Shown: piece by piece, positions 23,430 through 32,695 of the stretch
Layout: each line of letters opens with the position of its first letter
How positions within the stretch are numbered: the first letter of the stretch is position 1
Source: Celeribacter baekdonensis
GTDB lineage: Bacteria > Pseudomonadota > Alphaproteobacteria > Rhodobacterales > Rhodobacteraceae
Length of the DNA stretch: 64,000 nt
Direction: 5' to 3'
Assembly (NCBI RefSeq): GCF_900102315.1
Contig: NZ_FNBL01000017.1
Coordinates: 1-64,000, forward strand
Program-made: the position numbers and the translations under genes
Notes under the pieces: generated by a model
What the model was told of the DNA's origin: nothing
Seen by the model: the letters and a program-made list of their open reading frames with translations, nothing else
Databases searched by the model: none

Positions 23430-24980
23430 ATGCGTGTGATCGATTTCTTCGACAGGGGTGTCGCAATCAACCCTAACGTGATCGCTTTGGAAGATGCTAA
23501 AATCGGCCGGAGTTACGGCGAAGTTCAGGAACGCACATATCGTTTCGCCAATGCCATCACTGCCGAAGGGTACGGACGCGACAAGATGGCCGGCGTTTAC
23601 AGCCCCAACTGCGTGAGCGGCCTTGAAGTTATGCTGGGCTTGTTTCGTGCCGGCACGATCTGGGTTCCCGTCAATGCCAAGAACGGCGTAGAAGAAAACG
23701 CGTATATCCTGGATCATAATGATGTGGAGATTCTGTTTTATCACAGCGATCTTGCACCGGCGCTGGAACAATTGCGTGAACTTTGCCCAAAGATACAAAA
23801 ATTCATCTGTCTGGATAAACAAGACGGCGCGGCACCATGGCTGGAAGACTGGATGGCCGCGGCCCCTTCAACCGATCCCGATGTGCCGCTTGGCCCTGAT
23901 GATCTTGTCGGAATTTTATCCTCTGGTGGGACAACGGGGCGGCCCAAGGGGATCATGCTGACGCAGTTGAACTGGACCACGCTAATCGCGAACTATTATG
24001 CCAGTTTTGATGCCGGACCTGACCCTGTGCATTTGCTGATCACGCCTATGACCCACGCGTCAGGGGTGCTTGCCATTGCGTTGATGGCCGCTGGTGCGCG
24101 CAGCGTCATCCTGCCGGGATTTGATGCCGCCAACGTTCTAGACACAATTGAAAGCGAGGGAGTGACCCATCTGTTCCTGCCGCCGACCGCCGTTTACATG
24201 CTGTTGTCGCAACCGGAAGTTGCGCAACGTAGCTTTCCGTCATTGCGGTTCTTTCTTTATGCCGCCGCACCTATGGCCATTGACAAGCTGCGCCAATGCC
24301 TGAAGATTTTTGGGCCGGTCATGGCGCAGTGTTTCGGACAAGCAGAATCGCCGATGTTCTGCGCGCTGCTGACGGCAGAGGATCACAATGTTATCGGAGA
24401 TCCGGCCCGCGAACACCGGCTTGCAAGTTGCGGCAGGCCCGCACTTTTGACACCGATGGCGATCATGGATGATGACGGTAACATTATGCCGCGTGGTGAG
24501 CATGGTGAAATTGTTGTGCGCGGAAATCTGGTGATGAAGGGGTATTACAAAAACCCCGAAGCAACCGCAGAGGTTTCCCAGTTCGGTTGGCACCATACCG
24601 GCGACATCGGGTATCTGGATGACGAGGGTTACCTTTATATCGTGGACCGCAAGAAAGACATGATCATTTCGGGCGGCTTCAACGTTTATCCCTCGGAAGT
24701 CGAGCAGGTGATCTGGTCGCATCCTGCCGTGCAGGATTGCGCGGTGATCGGTGTGCCTGACGAAAAATGGGGTGAAGCGATCAAGGCGGTGATCGAACTC
24801 AAACCCGATGCAACGGTGGAACCCGAAGCAATCATTGCATTGTGCAAGGAAAACCTTGGCAGCGTAAAGGCCCCCAAAACGGTTGACTTCTGGGATGAAC
24901 TGCCGCGCAGCCCCGTTGGGAAAGTGCGCAAAAAGGACATCAGGGATACGTTCTGGCAGGGGCAAGCGCGCAGAATTTAG
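23430..24980 (+). CDS. AMP-dependent acyl-CoA synthetase 1 (516 aa)
   Basis: This enzyme would activate a carboxylic acid with ATP and CoA to an acyl-CoA. Motifs of the adenylate-forming family are in order: GILSSGGTTGRPKGIMLTQ (P-loop-like), AQCFGQAESPM (A5-type), WHHTGDIGYLDDEGYLYIVDRKKDMIISGGFNVYPSEVE (A7-A8), and the catalytic lysine region PRSPVGKVRKKDIR near the C-terminus. Substrate range cannot be read from sequence; its place directly behind an importer suggests it acts on the imported acid. Confidence 0.9.
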   Translation: MRVIDFFDRGVAINPNVIALEDAKIGRSYGEVQERTYRFANAITAEGYGRDKMAGVYSPNCVSGLEVMLGLFRAGTIWVPVNAKNGVEENAYILDHNDVEILFYHSDLAPALEQLRELCPKIQKFICLDKQDGAAPWLEDWMAAAPSTDPDVPLGPDDLVGILSSGGTTGRPKGIMLTQLNWTTLIANYYASFDAGPDPVHLLITPMTHASGVLAIALMAAGARSVILPGFDAANVLDTIESEGVTHLFLPPTAVYMLLSQPEVAQRSFPSLRFFLYAAAPMAIDKLRQCLKIFGPVMAQCFGQAESPMFCALLTAEDHNVIGDPAREHRLASCGRPALLTPMAIMDDDGNIMPRGEHGEIVVRGNLVMKGYYKNPEATAEVSQFGWHHTGDIGYLDDEGYLYIVDRKKDMIISGGFNVYPSEVEQVIWSHPAVQDCAVIGVPDEKWGEAIKAVIELKPDATVEPEAIIALCKENLGSVKAPKTVDFWDELPRSPVGKVRKKDIRDTFWQGQARRI

Positions 24981-24991
24981 GGAGCAGAATT

Positions 24992-26500
24992 ATGAACATC
25001 GCGTACATTTTGACACAGTCCGCGCGCGCCTATTGCGATCGACCTGCCGTCTGCTTGGGGTTGTCGACGTTCAGCACCTACACCCAATTACAGGACCGCA
25101 GCGCGGCCTTGGCCGCTGCGCTGAAACAGCGCAATCTGGTAAAAGGTGACCGTGTTCTGATCTTCATGGGCAACCGGCCCGAATATATCGAGATCCTGTT
25201 TGCCATCTGGACTGCCGGATGTGTTGCCGTTCCGTTGAATGCCAAACTGCACCCTAACGAAGTGACCTATATCCATGCTAACTGTGATGCCGCACTTGCC
25301 TTTACCGACCGGCCGGAAGACGTCGAAGGGTTTTCAGCAGTCATTGCGGTCGGTGGACCGGAATATAATGCGGCGTTACAAGCGTCAGCGGATTTGCAGC
25401 CTGCACACGCTGCGCAAACCGATCCGGCATGGATTTTTTATACCAGCGGCACGACGGGCCGCCCGAAAGGGGCGATACTGACCCACCGCAACCTCTGGAC
25501 CATGACCACGAGTTTTCTGGCCGATATGTGTCCGGTTACGGAAATGTCGGCGGCGCTGCATCCGGCACCGCTGTCTCATGCGGCAGGGCTGTTTATGCTA
25601 CCGTTTGCGCAGCGGGGCGCGGCGAATGTTGTGCCGCAAAGCGGTGGATTCGATCCGCATGAAATCGTGACGTTGCTGCATGAATATCCCCATTCATCTT
25701 TTTTTGTCGCACCCACGATGCTGACGCGTCTGACGGCCTGTCCTGCGCTTGACACGGCGGCCATCGAAAACCTTGATCTGTTGTTCTGCGGCGGTGCGCC
25801 GATTTATGTCGCAGACCTGCGCCGGGCGATGGCGCTGTTGGGCAACCGCATCTGGATCGGATACGGACAAGGCGAGGCACCATGTACGATCACTTATCTA
25901 CCACCGCATATATTGAGCTGGGAAATTCCGGATAGTTGGCTGGGATCCGTCGGCATTCCACGCACCGGCGTCACGGTCTGTGTGGTGGATGAAACAGGCA
26001 CACAATGCCCCCCAGATGTCGCGGGCGAAGTGATCGTCAGTGGCGATGTGGTGATGGCGGGATACTGGGGCAATGAAACGGCAACGGCGTCAGCCTTGCG
26101 GGACGGCTGGCTCCATACCGGCGACATTGGCAGCGTGGACGCCCACGGTTTCCTGACGCTCAAGGACCGGTCCAAGGACGTGATCATTTCTGGCGGGTCA
26201 AATATTTATCCGCGCGAGGTCGAAGAGGTGCTGCTGCGTCATTCCGGCGTGGTCGAAACTAATGTTGTTGGCCGCGAGGAGGCCGAATGGGGCGAGGAAG
26301 TCATCGCGTTTGTCGTGGCAGAGCCGGGCGTGACCGCACAGGCGCTGGACCGTTTTTGTCTGGATAACATAGCGCGGTTCAAGCGACCCAAGGCCTATTG
26401 CTTTGTTCTCGAACTGCCCAAAAGCAGCTACGGCAAAATACTTAAGACAGAGTTGCGCCAGATGCTGACCGACCCCGATACACAATTCGAAAAACCATAA
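24992..26500 (+). CDS. AMP-dependent acyl-CoA synthetase 2 (502 aa)
   Basis: A second adenylate-forming ligase, 11 bp behind the first. The core motifs are IFYTSGTTGRPKGAILTHRNL, WIGYGQGEAPCTITYL, WLHTGDIGSVDAHGFLTLKDRSKDVIISGGSNIYPREVEEVLL, and LPKSSYGKILKTELR with the catalytic Lys. It differs clearly from the first ligase, so the pair may activate different intermediates (for example the imported acid and a shortened product) rather than being a recent duplicate. Confidence 0.9.
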   Translation: MNIAYILTQSARAYCDRPAVCLGLSTFSTYTQLQDRSAALAAALKQRNLVKGDRVLIFMGNRPEYIEILFAIWTAGCVAVPLNAKLHPNEVTYIHANCDAALAFTDRPEDVEGFSAVIAVGGPEYNAALQASADLQPAHAAQTDPAWIFYTSGTTGRPKGAILTHRNLWTMTTSFLADMCPVTEMSAALHPAPLSHAAGLFMLPFAQRGAANVVPQSGGFDPHEIVTLLHEYPHSSFFVAPTMLTRLTACPALDTAAIENLDLLFCGGAPIYVADLRRAMALLGNRIWIGYGQGEAPCTITYLPPHILSWEIPDSWLGSVGIPRTGVTVCVVDETGTQCPPDVAGEVIVSGDVVMAGYWGNETATASALRDGWLHTGDIGSVDAHGFLTLKDRSKDVIISGGSNIYPREVEEVLLRHSGVVETNVVGREEAEWGEEVIAFVVAEPGVTAQALDRFCLDNIARFKRPKAYCFVLELPKSSYGKILKTELRQMLTDPDTQFEKP

Positions 26501-26515
26501 AAAAGGAGACCCAAA

Positions 26516-27700
26516 ATGACTGCCATTATTGCCGGTGTCGGCATGATCCCTTTTGCAAAACCGGGCGCATCGGCACCTTACGACGAGATGGGCGAGGTGG
26601 CGATCCGTCTTGCACTGGATGACGCCGGTATCGCGTTCGAAGACGTGCAACAGGCCTATGCCAGCTATGTTTACGGCGACAGCACAAGCGGGCAGCGTGT
26701 GATTTACCGCGTGGGCATGACGGGCATCCCGATTATCAACGTGAACAACAATTGTTCGAGCGGTTCAACAGCGCTTTTCCTCGCACGGCAGGCTGTCGAA
26801 AGCGGTGTGGCAGAATGTGTGCTGGCGGTGGGTTTTGAACAGATGGCCCCCGGTGCGTTGGGTGTTGTCTTTCCCGATCGCCCGTCACCGCTGGCGGAAT
26901 TTGATGCCGCCACGGACCGGCTGATAGGGGACGTCGATCTGCCGATGACGCTTCGGTATTTCGGCGGTGCGGGCAAGGCGCATATGGAACGATTTGGTAC
27001 GAAGATGGAGACATTCGCCAAAATTCGGGCCAAGGCTAGCCGCCATGCCGCGAACAACCCACTCTCGGTTTTCCGCAAGGAGATGACCACGCAGGATGTA
27101 ATGGGTGCGCAGGTGATCTGGCCCGGTGTAATGACACGGCCAATGGCTTGTCCGCCCACCTGCGGCGCTGCGGCGGCGCTTGTGGTGTCCAAAGGGTTCG
27201 CTGAAAAAATGGGCCTTGATACAACTGTACAAATCCGCGCGCAGGCAATGACAACGGATAAACTGCTGGACCCTGAAACCGGCGACATGATCGAAGTGGT
27301 TGGCGCCAGGCTGAGCCGTGATGCCGCGCGCATGGTCTATGAAAAGGCGGGCGTGGGTCCTGACGATATCGACGTGATCGAATTGCATGACTGTTTCGCG
27401 CAGAACGAATTGATTTCCTACGAGGCCCTGGGGCTATGTGCCGAAGGTGATGGCGAAAAGTTGGTCGATGATGGCGACAACACCTTTGGCGGGAAATACG
27501 TCACGAACCCGTCTGGTGGTCTGCTGTCAAAGGGGCATCCACTGGGTGCTACGGGGCTGGCACAGTGTTTTGAGTTGACCAACCAACTGCGTGGAAAGGC
27601 AGAGAACCGGCAGGTCGATAATGCGCGGCTTGCCCTCCAGCATAACGTTGGGCTGGGCGGTGCGGCGGTTGTTACACTTTATGAAAGGATTACAGCATGA
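26516..27700 (+). CDS. SCP-x-type thiolase (394 aa)
   Basis: A thiolase of the lipid-transfer/SCP-x class that cleaves 3-oxoacyl-CoA with CoA. The nucleophilic Cys is in NVNNNCSSGSTALF, the His of the second site in DVIELHDCFAQNE, and the third in NPSGGLLSKGHPLGATGLAQ. This class handles alpha-methyl-branched or bulky substrates in other organisms (peroxisomal SCP-x, sterol side-chain degraders). Start follows AAAAGGAGA. The stop overlaps the downstream SDR start by 4 nt. Confidence 0.88.
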   Translation: MTAIIAGVGMIPFAKPGASAPYDEMGEVAIRLALDDAGIAFEDVQQAYASYVYGDSTSGQRVIYRVGMTGIPIINVNNNCSSGSTALFLARQAVESGVAECVLAVGFEQMAPGALGVVFPDRPSPLAEFDAATDRLIGDVDLPMTLRYFGGAGKAHMERFGTKMETFAKIRAKASRHAANNPLSVFRKEMTTQDVMGAQVIWPGVMTRPMACPPTCGAAAALVVSKGFAEKMGLDTTVQIRAQAMTTDKLLDPETGDMIEVVGARLSRDAARMVYEKAGVGPDDIDVIELHDCFAQNELISYEALGLCAEGDGEKLVDDGDNTFGGKYVTNPSGGLLSKGHPLGATGLAQCFELTNQLRGKAENRQVDNARLALQHNVGLGGAAVVTLYERITA

Positions 27701-28512
27701 CAAAACCACCAATGAGAGATCGTGACGATTTCGGCGTGGCACTTGTCACCGGTGCAGGTTCTGGCATCGGACAGGGGATTGCTTTGCGGCTGGCGGAGTT
27801 GGGCGCGAGGGTTGTTGTCACTGATATTGCCGAAACAGGCATAGCCGATACGGTCAAGCAGATCGAAGCGGCAGGTGGTACAGCGCTTGGGCAAAAGCTT
27901 GATGTGTCGGATCCGGCATCGGTGAATGCGGCATTTGACGAGACGGAACGCTGGGACAAATGCGTGGATGTGCTGGTGAACAATGCGGGTATCGTCGGGA
28001 TTAATCCGTTCCTCGATTTTCCTTTGGAAGACTGGAACCGCGTTATGGCTATCAACCTGACAGGCAGCATGTTGTGCGCGCAACTTGCTGCGCGTGAAAT
28101 GGTTCGTCAGCGATATGGCAGGATCATCAATATCACGTCGGTCAGCGGCATCCGCGCAGGGGTCGGGCGCACGGCTTACGGCACGTCCAAGGCGGCCTTG
28201 GTGGGGCTGACACGCCAGATTGCGCTTGAAGTTGCGGCGCATGGCGTCACGGCAAACGCGATTGCACCGGGCGCCATTACAACTCCGCTCACCGAAAGCA
28301 CCTATACCGAAGAAACGGTTGCGCGCCTGTTGCCGATGATTCCGGCGGGTTACATGGCCGACCCTGCGGATATCGCGGCGGCAGTTGCCTATCTGGGCTC
28401 GCCTGATGCGCGATATGTGAACGGTGAAACACTGGTCGTTGATGGTGGATATGTCTGTGGCGGCATGATGCAGACTGGCTCGCTGGATCTGGGCACAAAA
28501 AGTTCGTCCTGA
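27697..28512 (+). CDS. SDR family oxidoreductase 1 (FabG-like)
   Basis: A 271-aa short-chain dehydrogenase, probably a 3-hydroxyacyl-CoA or related alcohol dehydrogenase. The nucleotide motif is VTGAGSGIGQGIALRL, NNAG is in VLVNNAGIVG, the catalytic Ser is in INITSVSGIR and the Tyr-Lys pair in AYGTSKAALVGLTRQIALE. The Asp after strand 2 (VVVTDIAE) points to NAD preference. It is the last gene of the first operon; a 211-bp regulatory gap follows. Confidence 0.88.
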   Translation: MTKPPMRDRDDFGVALVTGAGSGIGQGIALRLAELGARVVVTDIAETGIADTVKQIEAAGGTALGQKLDVSDPASVNAAFDETERWDKCVDVLVNNAGIVGINPFLDFPLEDWNRVMAINLTGSMLCAQLAAREMVRQRYGRIINITSVSGIRAGVGRTAYGTSKAALVGLTRQIALEVAAHGVTANAIAPGAITTPLTESTYTEETVARLLPMIPAGYMADPADIAAAVAYLGSPDARYVNGETLVVDGGYVCGGMMQTGSLDLGTKSSS

Positions 28513-28723
28513 ACACAAGGTGTCGCGCGGCGAGGCATTTTTTCATGTCGCGCGCATCATCGGGGAACGCACTATCTTGATGTCGCCGGATTGCTGATTC
28601 TCCGATCAAATCGGACGGGAGAAACCGACAACCTACAAGCCTATGTAACCTAACGTAAATTAGTTCTTGATTTGATTATATATTTTTGATTACTTACTGG
28701 TAAGTAAATAGAAAGACGCACGC
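28513..28723 (+). promoter_or_regulatory. Promoter region of the second catabolic operon
   Basis: This 211-bp gap has no gene. Its last ~80 bp are AT-rich and end in the palindromic operator at 28690-28707, just 16 bp ahead of the enoyl-CoA hydratase start, placing the operator over or right after the promoter, where binding would repress. Confidence 0.55.
28690..28707. promoter_or_regulatory. Palindromic operator, probable TetR-family site
   Basis: TTACTTAC-TG-GTAAGTAA has two perfect 8-bp arms around a 2-bp centre. This size and shape are typical for TetR-type repressors of acyl-CoA catabolism. The only TetR gene in view ends the same operon block (40393-41013). No second copy was found near the other promoters of the island by eye. 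Confidence 0.6.
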
Positions 28724-29512
28724 ATGACTCAAGCGAATGTACTGGTCGAATACCGTGGTCCGGTTGCGTGGCTGACGTTGAACAGGGCCAACAGTCTTAA
28801 TGCACTTTCTGTCGACCTCATTGGGGAACTGCGCGCCGCGATAAGAGAGATCGCTGTGGCAAAACAGGTGCGCGCAATTGTGCTGACGGCTGCGGGGCGT
28901 GCGTTTTGCGCCGGTGCCAATCTGAAGGAAGTCCTCGCTGGTCTGGATGATGCCGATACGCAAAAGGGTGATTTTCTTGACGCTATCGGCGCGACGTTTC
29001 AAGCGCTGCGTGATTTGCCGAAACCGGTGATCGGCGGGCTGAATGGCATTACCGTTGCGGGCGGGCTGGAACTCGCGATGTGTTGCGATGTGCTGATTGC
29101 GGGCGAGAGCGCCAGAATTGGCGATGCTCATTCGAATTTTGGTGTGTTCCCTGGCGCAGGCGGCGCTGCTGTCTTGCCGTGCCGGATCGGACTCGCAAAC
29201 GCGAAATACCTCTTGTTTTCGGGCCAAAGTCTACCAGCGCGCGAATTGATGCGCATGGGGCTGGTGCAGGAAGTGGTTGGTGATGACGCGCTTGAAGCGC
29301 GGCTGCACGAGTTCAGCCAGTTGCTGGCGACCAAAAGCCCGCTGGTCCTGTCGCAGATGAAGCGGGTAGCCAATGCATCCATCGAAATGACGCAGGTGGA
29401 GGCGCTGAAACAGGAACTTGCCGTGCTGCGCGAACATCTGAAATCCAACGATGCGGCCGAAGGACTTGCCGCATTCGGTGAAAAACGAAAGCCGGTTTTC
29501 ACCGGCACATGA
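28724..29512 (+). CDS. Enoyl-CoA hydratase/isomerase family protein
   Basis: A 262-aa crotonase-fold enzyme that hydrates 2-enoyl-CoA in beta-oxidation. The CoA-binding and oxyanion segments are visible: AIVLTAAGRAFCAGANLKEV and KPVIGGLNGITVAGGLELAMCCDVLIAGESARIGDAHSNFGVFPGAGG. In the second segment a Glu is in the GGLELA position and a His/Asn pair (DAHSNFG) is where many hydratases have a Glu, so the active site may be of a variant type. It is the first gene of the second operon. Confidence 0.88.
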   Translation: MTQANVLVEYRGPVAWLTLNRANSLNALSVDLIGELRAAIREIAVAKQVRAIVLTAAGRAFCAGANLKEVLAGLDDADTQKGDFLDAIGATFQALRDLPKPVIGGLNGITVAGGLELAMCCDVLIAGESARIGDAHSNFGVFPGAGGAAVLPCRIGLANAKYLLFSGQSLPARELMRMGLVQEVVGDDALEARLHEFSQLLATKSPLVLSQMKRVANASIEMTQVEALKQELAVLREHLKSNDAAEGLAAFGEKRKPVFTGT

Positions 29513-29524
29513 GCGGAGATTGAA

Positions 29525-30763
29525 ATGACAAAAATTTACATTGCCGGGGTCGCGATGACCAAAATGGGACGCCTCGACGGGGCAACGGTAAAGTCGCTGA
29601 CCTGCGAGGCTGTCGATGGCGCGATGGCGGACGCCGGCATTGGCAAGGATGACATTCAGGCTGCCTACTACGCGAACACAACACAGCGACATCTTGAGGC
29701 GCAGTTGATGATCCCGGGCCAGATCACCCTGCGCGAGATGGGATTTGAGGGCATCCCGATGGTAAACGTCGAAAATGCATGTGCCAGCGGGTCAACCGCG
29801 TTGAACCTTGCGGCTCAATTTCTCAAAGCAGGCGAGGGTGACGTGGCTTTGGCCGTTGGGGCCGAAAAAATGTGGACAGGTGACAAAGCTAAGATGTTCA
29901 GCTTTTTCGATGGCGCGTGGGATGTGTCCACCGTTGAGGAAAATACCGAAAAACTGATGGCGCTGGGCAAAGGCATCGACGTGCCGAATGACACCACTTC
30001 GGACAAGCCGTTTTCAGTCTTTATGGCGATTTACGGAGCGTTCGGGCTGGCGCATATGCGCACGTTCGGCACGACCCAAAAACAGATTGCTGCGATTGCA
30101 GCAAAGAACCACATGCATTCGGTTGAAAATGAAAAGGCGCAATTCCGCGCGCCTTATACCGTTGACGAAATATTAAGCGCACCACCGATCACTTATCCTT
30201 TGACCCTGCCAATGTGCGCCCCGATGAGCGATGGCGGTGCCGCTGCGGTTCTGATGACCGAGGCCGGATTGAAAAAGTTCGGGATCAGCCGGGATCGTGC
30301 CATCGAAGTGCGCGCCAGCGTGATCCAGACCGGATCAAACCGCGCGCCGGAGGATTATGAGAACCACCTGACCGCGATTGCGGCACGGCGGGCATATGAA
30401 ATCGCCGGTATCGGTCCCCAAGACGTATCAGTTGCCGAAGTGCATGACGCAACAGCGGTGGGTGAGTTGATCCAGATCGAAAACCTTGGGCTGTTCCCAT
30501 TTGGCGAAGGGGGTGCTGCATCCGAGCGCGGTGACACCTCCATCGGCGGGCGGGTGCCGGTGAACCCGTCGGGCGGGCTGGAATGCAAAGGCCACCCGAT
30601 TGGCGCGACTGGGTTGGGCCAGGTTTACGAACTGGTATCGCAACTGCGCGGTGAATGTGGACCTAGACAGGTCGAAGGTGCGCGGATCGCCATCGCGGAA
30701 AATGGCGGCGGTTTGATCGGTATCGAAGAGGCCGTGGCCTCCATCCTTATTCTCGGGCGCTAG
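29525..30763 (+). CDS. Thiolase family protein 2 (412 aa)
   Basis: A second SCP-x-like thiolase. Nucleophile: VENACASGSTALN; His: SVAEVHDATAVGEL; third site: NPSGGLECKGHPIGATGLGQ. It is about as long as the first thiolase but clearly different, so two chain-shortening steps with different 3-oxoacyl-CoAs are likely. The His motif ends in HDAT rather than HDCF, and the last segment ENGGGLIGIEEA is where an additional Cys often lies. Confidence 0.88.
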   Translation: MTKIYIAGVAMTKMGRLDGATVKSLTCEAVDGAMADAGIGKDDIQAAYYANTTQRHLEAQLMIPGQITLREMGFEGIPMVNVENACASGSTALNLAAQFLKAGEGDVALAVGAEKMWTGDKAKMFSFFDGAWDVSTVEENTEKLMALGKGIDVPNDTTSDKPFSVFMAIYGAFGLAHMRTFGTTQKQIAAIAAKNHMHSVENEKAQFRAPYTVDEILSAPPITYPLTLPMCAPMSDGGAAAVLMTEAGLKKFGISRDRAIEVRASVIQTGSNRAPEDYENHLTAIAARRAYEIAGIGPQDVSVAEVHDATAVGELIQIENLGLFPFGEGGAASERGDTSIGGRVPVNPSGGLECKGHPIGATGLGQVYELVSQLRGECGPRQVEGARIAIAENGGGLIGIEEAVASILILGR

Positions 30764-30772
30764 GAGCGAAAG

Positions 30773-31909
30773 ATGTTCAAAACCGAAGAGCAGATAATGG
30801 CTTGCGATTCCTTGCGCCGGTTTCTGGATGACCAGATCGAACCGGAATACCTGAAGGTTAAGGATGCGCCGTTCGAAAAAGAAGTCATTCAGGGTTTCAT
30901 GACGCGACTTGCCGAGTTCGGTCTGACATCGGCCCCGCATCCCGAAGAAGCGGGCGGTATGGGGCTGGATTGGACCACCCACCTGATGCTGTTCGAAGAG
31001 GTTGGTGTTACGGCAATAGATATCGCGCTGCCCATTCTGATCAACGTGGTGGCAGGTGAGATTCTGCTGAAGCTCGGGTCTGATGAGATTCGCAAAAAAT
31101 ATATCGGTCCGTTGCTTGCCGGTGAAATTACCGCGTCGATGGGCATATCGGAACCAAATGTCGGGTCCGATGTGGCCGCTGTCAAAACCCGAGCGCGGCG
31201 GGACGGCGATGACTGGGTGATCAATGGCGAAAAGACCTGGATCACCAATGGTCGCTTTTCGGATTTCCTGATATGCACCTGCGCCACCGATGAGGGCCTG
31301 ACCCATATTCTAGTGGATCGCAAAGAGCATGGCTATGAAACCCGCGACATCAAAAAAATGGGTCTGAACGCACAATCCACGGCACAGATCTTTCTTGATG
31401 ACGTGCGTGTGCCGATTGCAAACACGATAGGCGAGGTCGGCCGCGGCTTGCAGCAAACGCTTGTGGTGTTTGAACGGGCGCGCGTTCACATGGCCATGTG
31501 GGGAATCTCCCTGGCACGGCGCGCGTTGGAAGAGTCGATCAGATATGCGCAGGAACGCAACCAGCACGGCAAGCAGATAGCGGGTCACCAGCTCATCGCA
31601 GACAAGATCGCCGTAATGGCCACAGAGATTGATGCTGCGCGGCTTTTGACCCTCCGTGCCGCTGGCATGATCGACCGCGGCGAACGCTGCGACAAGGAAT
31701 GTGCCATGGCCAAATGGTACGGCACGGAAATCGCAGTGAACGCAACGCGCCAAGCAGTGCAGATCCACGGTGGCAATGGTGTCACCACCGATTTTATCGT
31801 CGAACGGCTGGCGCGCGAGGCCATTATCGGGCCGATCCCGGACGGGACTACAGAAATACAAAAATTGCTGATCGCACGGACGCTTACCGGCGTGCAGGCA
31901 TTCAAATAG
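30773..31909 (+). CDS. Acyl-CoA dehydrogenase
   Basis: A 378-aa FAD-dependent dehydrogenase that makes the 2,3-double bond of the acyl-CoA. Family motifs: ASMGISEPNVGSDVAAVKTRARRDGDDWVINGEKTWITNGRFSDF (flavin/substrate region), RNQHGKQIAGHQLIADKIAVMATEID, and QIHGGNGVTTDFIVERLAREAIIGPIPDGTTEIQKLLIAR. The segment before REAIIGPI would hold the catalytic Glu region (GTTEIQ). Electrons would pass to ETF, not encoded here. Confidence 0.92.
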   Translation: MFKTEEQIMACDSLRRFLDDQIEPEYLKVKDAPFEKEVIQGFMTRLAEFGLTSAPHPEEAGGMGLDWTTHLMLFEEVGVTAIDIALPILINVVAGEILLKLGSDEIRKKYIGPLLAGEITASMGISEPNVGSDVAAVKTRARRDGDDWVINGEKTWITNGRFSDFLICTCATDEGLTHILVDRKEHGYETRDIKKMGLNAQSTAQIFLDDVRVPIANTIGEVGRGLQQTLVVFERARVHMAMWGISLARRALEESIRYAQERNQHGKQIAGHQLIADKIAVMATEIDAARLLTLRAAGMIDRGERCDKECAMAKWYGTEIAVNATRQAVQIHGGNGVTTDFIVERLAREAIIGPIPDGTTEIQKLLIARTLTGVQAFK

Positions 31910-31917
31910 GAGCGGTC

Positions 31918-32691
31918 ATGGAAATCGAAGGCAAGACAATCATCGTCACCGGCGGGGCATCGGGTCTTGGCGCGGCGACGGCGAAATATCTGCGAGCACG
32001 CGGTGCCAAGATTGGTATTTTCGATATGTCGCAGGGCGCTGGCGATGCGCTGGTCAAGGAACTGGGTGCTTCAAACGCAATGTTCTGCAACGTCGATGTG
32101 ACCGACGATGAAGGCGTGGACGCGGCAGTTGACGCCGTGGTTTCAAAATTCGGTGCGCTGCATGGGTGCATCAACTGCGCCGGGGTCGTCAGCCCGATGA
32201 AAGTGATCGACCGTGACGGCAAGGCCGCGTCGCTCGACACATTCCGCCGCACGGTTGATATCAATCTTGTCGGCACATTCAACGTAATGAGCAAAGCTGT
32301 TCAGCGGATGTTGTTGAATGAACCCGAAAACGGCGAAGAGCGCGGTGTTGTTGTCAACGTCTCCTCTGGTGCTGCGATGGAAGGGCAAATCGGCCAGCCG
32401 GCTTATTCGTCGTCAAAGGCGGGGGTGATGGGCCTTAACCTGCCTGCCGCGCGCGAACTGGGTGCCAAGGGCATTCGCGTCAACGCGATTGCACCCGGCC
32501 TGTTCGGCACGCCGATGGTCATGTCGCTGCCCGACAACGTGATCGCAAACCTCGAAGCCTCTGTCGAAGCGCCCAAGCGTGTCGGCCGGATGGAAGAATT
32601 CGCTCATTGCTGCGCCTTTCTGATCGAGAATTCATATATGAACGGCGAAACCGTGCGGCTTGATGCTGCCACGCGCCTGCAGGCGAGATAG
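31918..32691 (+). CDS. SDR oxidoreductase 2, HSD10-like 3-hydroxyacyl-CoA dehydrogenase
   Basis: A 257-aa SDR closely resembling type II 3-hydroxyacyl-CoA dehydrogenases (HSD17B10), which oxidise 2-methyl-3-hydroxyacyl-CoA among others. VTGGASGLGAATAKYLRARGAKIGIFDMS (NAD site), CINCAGVVSPMKVI, VVNVSSGAAMEGQIGQPAYSSSKAGVMGLNLPAARELG (Ser, Tyr-Lys) and IAPGLFGTPMVMSLPDNV are all typical of that group. The start is the ATG at 31918 after AGGAGCGGTC; earlier in-frame starts lie inside the acyl-CoA dehydrogenase gene. Confidence 0.9.
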   Translation: MEIEGKTIIVTGGASGLGAATAKYLRARGAKIGIFDMSQGAGDALVKELGASNAMFCNVDVTDDEGVDAAVDAVVSKFGALHGCINCAGVVSPMKVIDRDGKAASLDTFRRTVDINLVGTFNVMSKAVQRMLLNEPENGEERGVVVNVSSGAAMEGQIGQPAYSSSKAGVMGLNLPAARELGAKGIRVNAIAPGLFGTPMVMSLPDNVIANLEASVEAPKRVGRMEEFAHCCAFLIENSYMNGETVRLDAATRLQAR

Positions 32692-32695
32692 GGCG

